Below, one piece after another: positions 15,631-17,681 of a stretch of DNA of 17,681 bases. Position 1 is the stretch's first letter. The number at the start of each line of letters is the position of its first letter. This stretch comes from Rhizobiaceae bacterium. GTDB lineage: Bacteria; Pseudomonadota; Alphaproteobacteria; Rhizobiales; Rhizobiaceae. The DNA lies in contig JAJFMR010000018.1 in NCBI GenBank assembly GCA_020696915.1, forward strand, positions 1 to 17,681. Reading direction: 5' to 3'. The notes under the pieces are model-generated. The model saw nothing but the letters and a program-made list of their open reading frames with translations, made no database searches and was not told where the DNA came from. The translations under genes and the position numbers were made by a program.

Positions 15631-16551
15631 CTATTTCAGTCTGATGCGGGGATCGATGAACGGTGCGACGATGTCGGCAATGAGGTTGCCGAGAACGATC
15701 GCGCAGGCCGAGACCAGCGTGACCCCCATGATGATTGGAACGTCGACGCGCTGGATTGCCTGCCAGGCGAGCTGTCCGATGCCGGGCCAGCCGAAAACGC
15801 TTTCCACGACCACGATGCCGCTCATGAACAGGCCGATGTCGATGCCGATCATCGCGATGACGGGAAGGATGGCGTTGGGCAGGGCATGGCGCAGGAGGAC
15901 GACGCGGCCCGCCAGGCCCTTGGCGTGTGCCGTCCTGATGTAGTCCTGGGTCAGCACGTCGATCATGGACGAGCGCATCATGCGCGAATACCACCCCGCC
16001 CCGAGAATTCCGAGCGTCAGGGAAGGAAGCACAAGATGCTGCCATGTGCCATAGCCGCCGATCGGCAGCCAGCCGAGCCGTACCGCAAAGACGTAGAGCA
16101 GGAGCAGGCCGACGACGAATTGCGGAGCCGACACGCCGACGAAGGAGCTGACCATCAGTGCGCGGTCGGTGACGGTGCCGCGGCGCATTGCGGCGATGAG
16201 CCCCATCGTCAGTCCGATACTCACCTCGCAGATTATGGCGCCGACCATCAGGAGCAGGCTGGCCGGCAACCGGGACATGATGAGTTCCGTCACTTCCGAG
16301 CGCTGGATGTAGGATCGGCCGAGATCGCCGCTCATCAGCTTCAGGACGTAGCGCCAGTACTGTACAAGGAAGGGCTGGTCGAGGCCGAGCTGCCGCCGGA
16401 TGTTCTCGACCGTCTCGGCCGTCGCGCTGCGTCCGGCTATCTGGCGGACCGGGTCGGCCGGCAGCAGATAGAGAAGCGCAAAAGTGATGATCGACACGCC
16501 GAACAGGATGAGCGCCGCCTGGATCAGGCGCCGGCCGAGATAGACGATCAT
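15631..16551 (-). CDS. DppB-like permease of second peptide-type ABC transporter
   Basis: Channel subunit of the second importer, 306 residues. It opens with MIVYLGRRLIQAALILFGVS, the first membrane helix of the DppB/OppB class, followed by LLPADPVRQIAG (29-40). Other helices lie near 97-120, 132-156, 172-187, 228-250 and 272-292. The EAA coupling motif is QDYIRTAHAKGLAGRVVLLR (202-221), continuing to ILP (228-230). GWPGIGQLAWQAI and the terminal DPRIRLK are typical. The reading frame is open upstream to 17304, but the DppC-like gene occupies that DNA. ATG 16551 overlaps the DppC-like stop (ATGA), with only weak purine sequence before it, so translation is probably coupled. Confidence 0.93.
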   Translation of the reverse strand: MIVYLGRRLIQAALILFGVSIITFALLYLLPADPVRQIAGRSATAETVENIRRQLGLDQPFLVQYWRYVLKLMSGDLGRSYIQRSEVTELIMSRLPASLLLMVGAIICEVSIGLTMGLIAAMRRGTVTDRALMVSSFVGVSAPQFVVGLLLLYVFAVRLGWLPIGGYGTWQHLVLPSLTLGILGAGWYSRMMRSSMIDVLTQDYIRTAHAKGLAGRVVLLRHALPNAILPVIAMIGIDIGLFMSGIVVVESVFGWPGIGQLAWQAIQRVDVPIIMGVTLVSACAIVLGNLIADIVAPFIDPRIRLK

Positions 16552-17456
16552 TGCCGCCCATGCCCGGTCGGGTCGAGTATGTCGCGGAGCGCATCGCCGA
16601 CGAGATTGAAGGCGAGCGCCACCGCAAGGATGGCCGCGCCGGGAAAGAAAACCAGCCAGGGCGCCGTCTGGAACCAGGTCTGGTTCTCGAAGATGATGTT
16701 CCCCCAGGACGCGGTGGGAGGCTGCACGCCAATGCCGAGATAGCTCAGCGTCGCTTCGAGCAGCACCGTGGTCGAGATGCCGAGCGTGCCCCAGACGATG
16801 ACGGTCGGCAGCAGATGCGGCAGCAGGTGCCGGAACAGGATGCGCGGCGTCCCGGCCCCGATCGTCCGTTCCGCGGCGATGAACTCGCGCTCGGCCAGCG
16901 AACTCGTTTCGGTGTAGATGATGCGGGCGGTCTGCACCCAGTTCACCAGCGCGATCACCATGGCGACGATCCACAGGCTCGGCTGGAAGACGGCGGCCAG
17001 GCAGATCGCCAGCAGCAGTGCCGGAAACGCCATCATCAGGTCGGTGAACCGCATCAGCAGGCTGCCGATCCAGCCCCGGAAATAGCCGGCGGTGACGCCG
17101 ATCAGCGTGCCGGTGACCAGCGCCGCGCCGTTGGCGACGATGCCGATGACGAGCGAGGTGCGCGCTCCGAAAAGGAGGCGGGTCAAAAGATCGCGGCCGA
17201 GCAGATCGGTGCCGAGCAGGAAGTCGCCGCCGGGCGGCAGCGGCGCCCCTTGCAGGGTGAGCCCATCGAACAGCTGCTCGTTGGGGTCGTAGCCGGTGAG
17301 CCATGGCGCAAACGCGGCGCCTGCCACCGTCGCCGCGATGATCGCCAGTCCGGCGACAGCCAGCGGGCGCCGCGTCAGCTGCCTCAGCACGCCGGGACGC
17401 TGCCGGAGCGGCATTGCCGACGGGGCTGCAACAACAGAAGAGTCGGGGCCGCTCAT
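16548..17456 (-). CDS. DppC-like permease of second peptide-type ABC transporter
   Basis: Second channel subunit, 302 residues from ATG 17456. It has a cytosolic N-terminus, a first helix at about 32-50 (LAVAGLAIIAATVAGAAFA), the DppC signature LLGTDLLGRDLLTRLLFGA (80-98), several more helices, EAA motif EREFIAAERTIGAGTPRILF (189-208) continuing to LLP (211-213), and the tail VGDALRDILDPTGHGRQ. Start choice is uncertain. ATG 17456 gives the usual family length; ATG 17414 would shorten it by 14 residues. GTG 17633, with GGAG 8 bases before it, would add 59 residues of non-family sequence. It is the first clear gene of its operon; permease genes preceding the binding-protein gene is a less common order. 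Confidence 0.9.
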   Translation of the reverse strand: MSGPDSSVVAAPSAMPLRQRPGVLRQLTRRPLAVAGLAIIAATVAGAAFAPWLTGYDPNEQLFDGLTLQGAPLPPGGDFLLGTDLLGRDLLTRLLFGARTSLVIGIVANGAALVTGTLIGVTAGYFRGWIGSLLMRFTDLMMAFPALLLAICLAAVFQPSLWIVAMVIALVNWVQTARIIYTETSSLAEREFIAAERTIGAGTPRILFRHLLPHLLPTVIVWGTLGISTTVLLEATLSYLGIGVQPPTASWGNIIFENQTWFQTAPWLVFFPGAAILAVALAFNLVGDALRDILDPTGHGRQ

Positions 17457-17533
17457 GTGCCCGGCGCCCGGCGGGCTGCCGACATGTAGTTCGGCATCAT
17501 CGGCATGACGGCATCGGAGCTGCCTGGAAGCAT
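17453..17533 (-). CDS. Possible 26-residue leader peptide upstream of DppC-like gene
   Basis: A minus-strand frame from ATG 17533 encodes MLPGSSDAVMPMMPNYMSAA followed by RRAPGT. Its TGA overlaps the DppC-like ATG as ATGA, the same junction type seen at two other points of this operon. Only a weak purine run (ATAGG) precedes it, and it matches nothing I recognise. It could be a coupling leader, the remnant of a longer gene, or chance. Confidence 0.25.
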   Translation of the reverse strand: MLPGSSDAVMPMMPNYMSAARRAPGT

Positions 17534-17681
17534 CGGGCAAGCCTATCGCTGCTTCGGCTCCAGTCAAGCCGCGCCGTGCCCGGCCAAACGACCTGGTGAG
17601 GCCGGCCGGTAGCAGCAGACCGGCGCGTCGCACGGGTCTATCTCCGTTTCATCGGTCGGGGCGGAAAGAAGCCGCACATCG
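17457..17681. other. Upstream region of the second transporter operon at window edge
   Basis: These 225 bases hold no confident gene. They contain the possible 26-residue leader frame and an alternative in-frame GTG start at 17633 for the DppC-like permease. The operon promoter is expected here or beyond the edge; no convincing -35/-10 pair or terminator was seen. Confidence 0.3.

Noticed and set aside
11685..15644. Long + strand open frames opposite the second transporter operon (11685-13058 and 13968-15644)
   Set aside because: They mirror strongly supported minus-strand genes and show no family motifs; they are codon-bias shadows.
16552..17304. Upstream extension of the DppB-like permease frame to 557 codons
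   Set aside because: The extension is an Arg/Ala-rich out-of-frame read of the DppC-like gene; the family start is ATG 16551.

Overview
The window is GC-rich (about two thirds G+C in most genes) and reads as a chromosomal accessory segment of an alphaproteobacterium, most likely of the Hyphomicrobiales/Rhizobiales (Mesorhizobium-like relatives). This is inferred from codon usage, the density of peptide-type ABC transporters and the kinds of genes present. No RNA gene, CRISPR array or insertion sequence was seen.

Layout. (1) Positions 1-1807, + strand: a HAD-family phosphatase and an HpcH/HpaI-type aldolase. (2) Positions 1902-3851, - strand: an acyl-CoA ligase of the FadD type with an unusual Ala/Lys/Pro-rich N-terminal extension. 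(3) Positions 4151-9478, + strand: a complete dipeptide ABC transporter operon, dppABCDF. dppA is separated from dppBCDF by a strong intrinsic terminator plus a second hairpin. (4) Positions 9494-10492, - strand: a membrane-anchored family 2 glycosyltransferase. (5) Positions 10649-11167, + strand: a lower-GC orphan gene whose product looks like a small DNA/RNA non-specific (beta-beta-alpha metal) nuclease. (6) Positions 11229-17456, - strand: a second peptide-type ABC system in the order DppC-like permease, DppB-like permease, binding protein, acetamidase/formamidase, double-ATPase protein. Three of its four junctions are overlaps of start and stop codons.

How the genes work together. In the first operon DppA captures dipeptides in the periplasm, DppB and DppC form the channel, and DppD and DppF power it. 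Partial termination after dppA probably keeps the binding protein in excess. In the second operon the fused ATPase replaces DppD and DppF. The amidase is translationally wedged between binding protein and ATPase, so uptake of an amide-containing compound followed by hydrolysis to ammonium and an acid is a reasonable but unproven role.

The best leads for something new are the orphan nuclease-like gene, the amidase-coupled peptide transporter, and the low-complexity tail on the acyl-CoA ligase. No clearly new multi-gene system was found.
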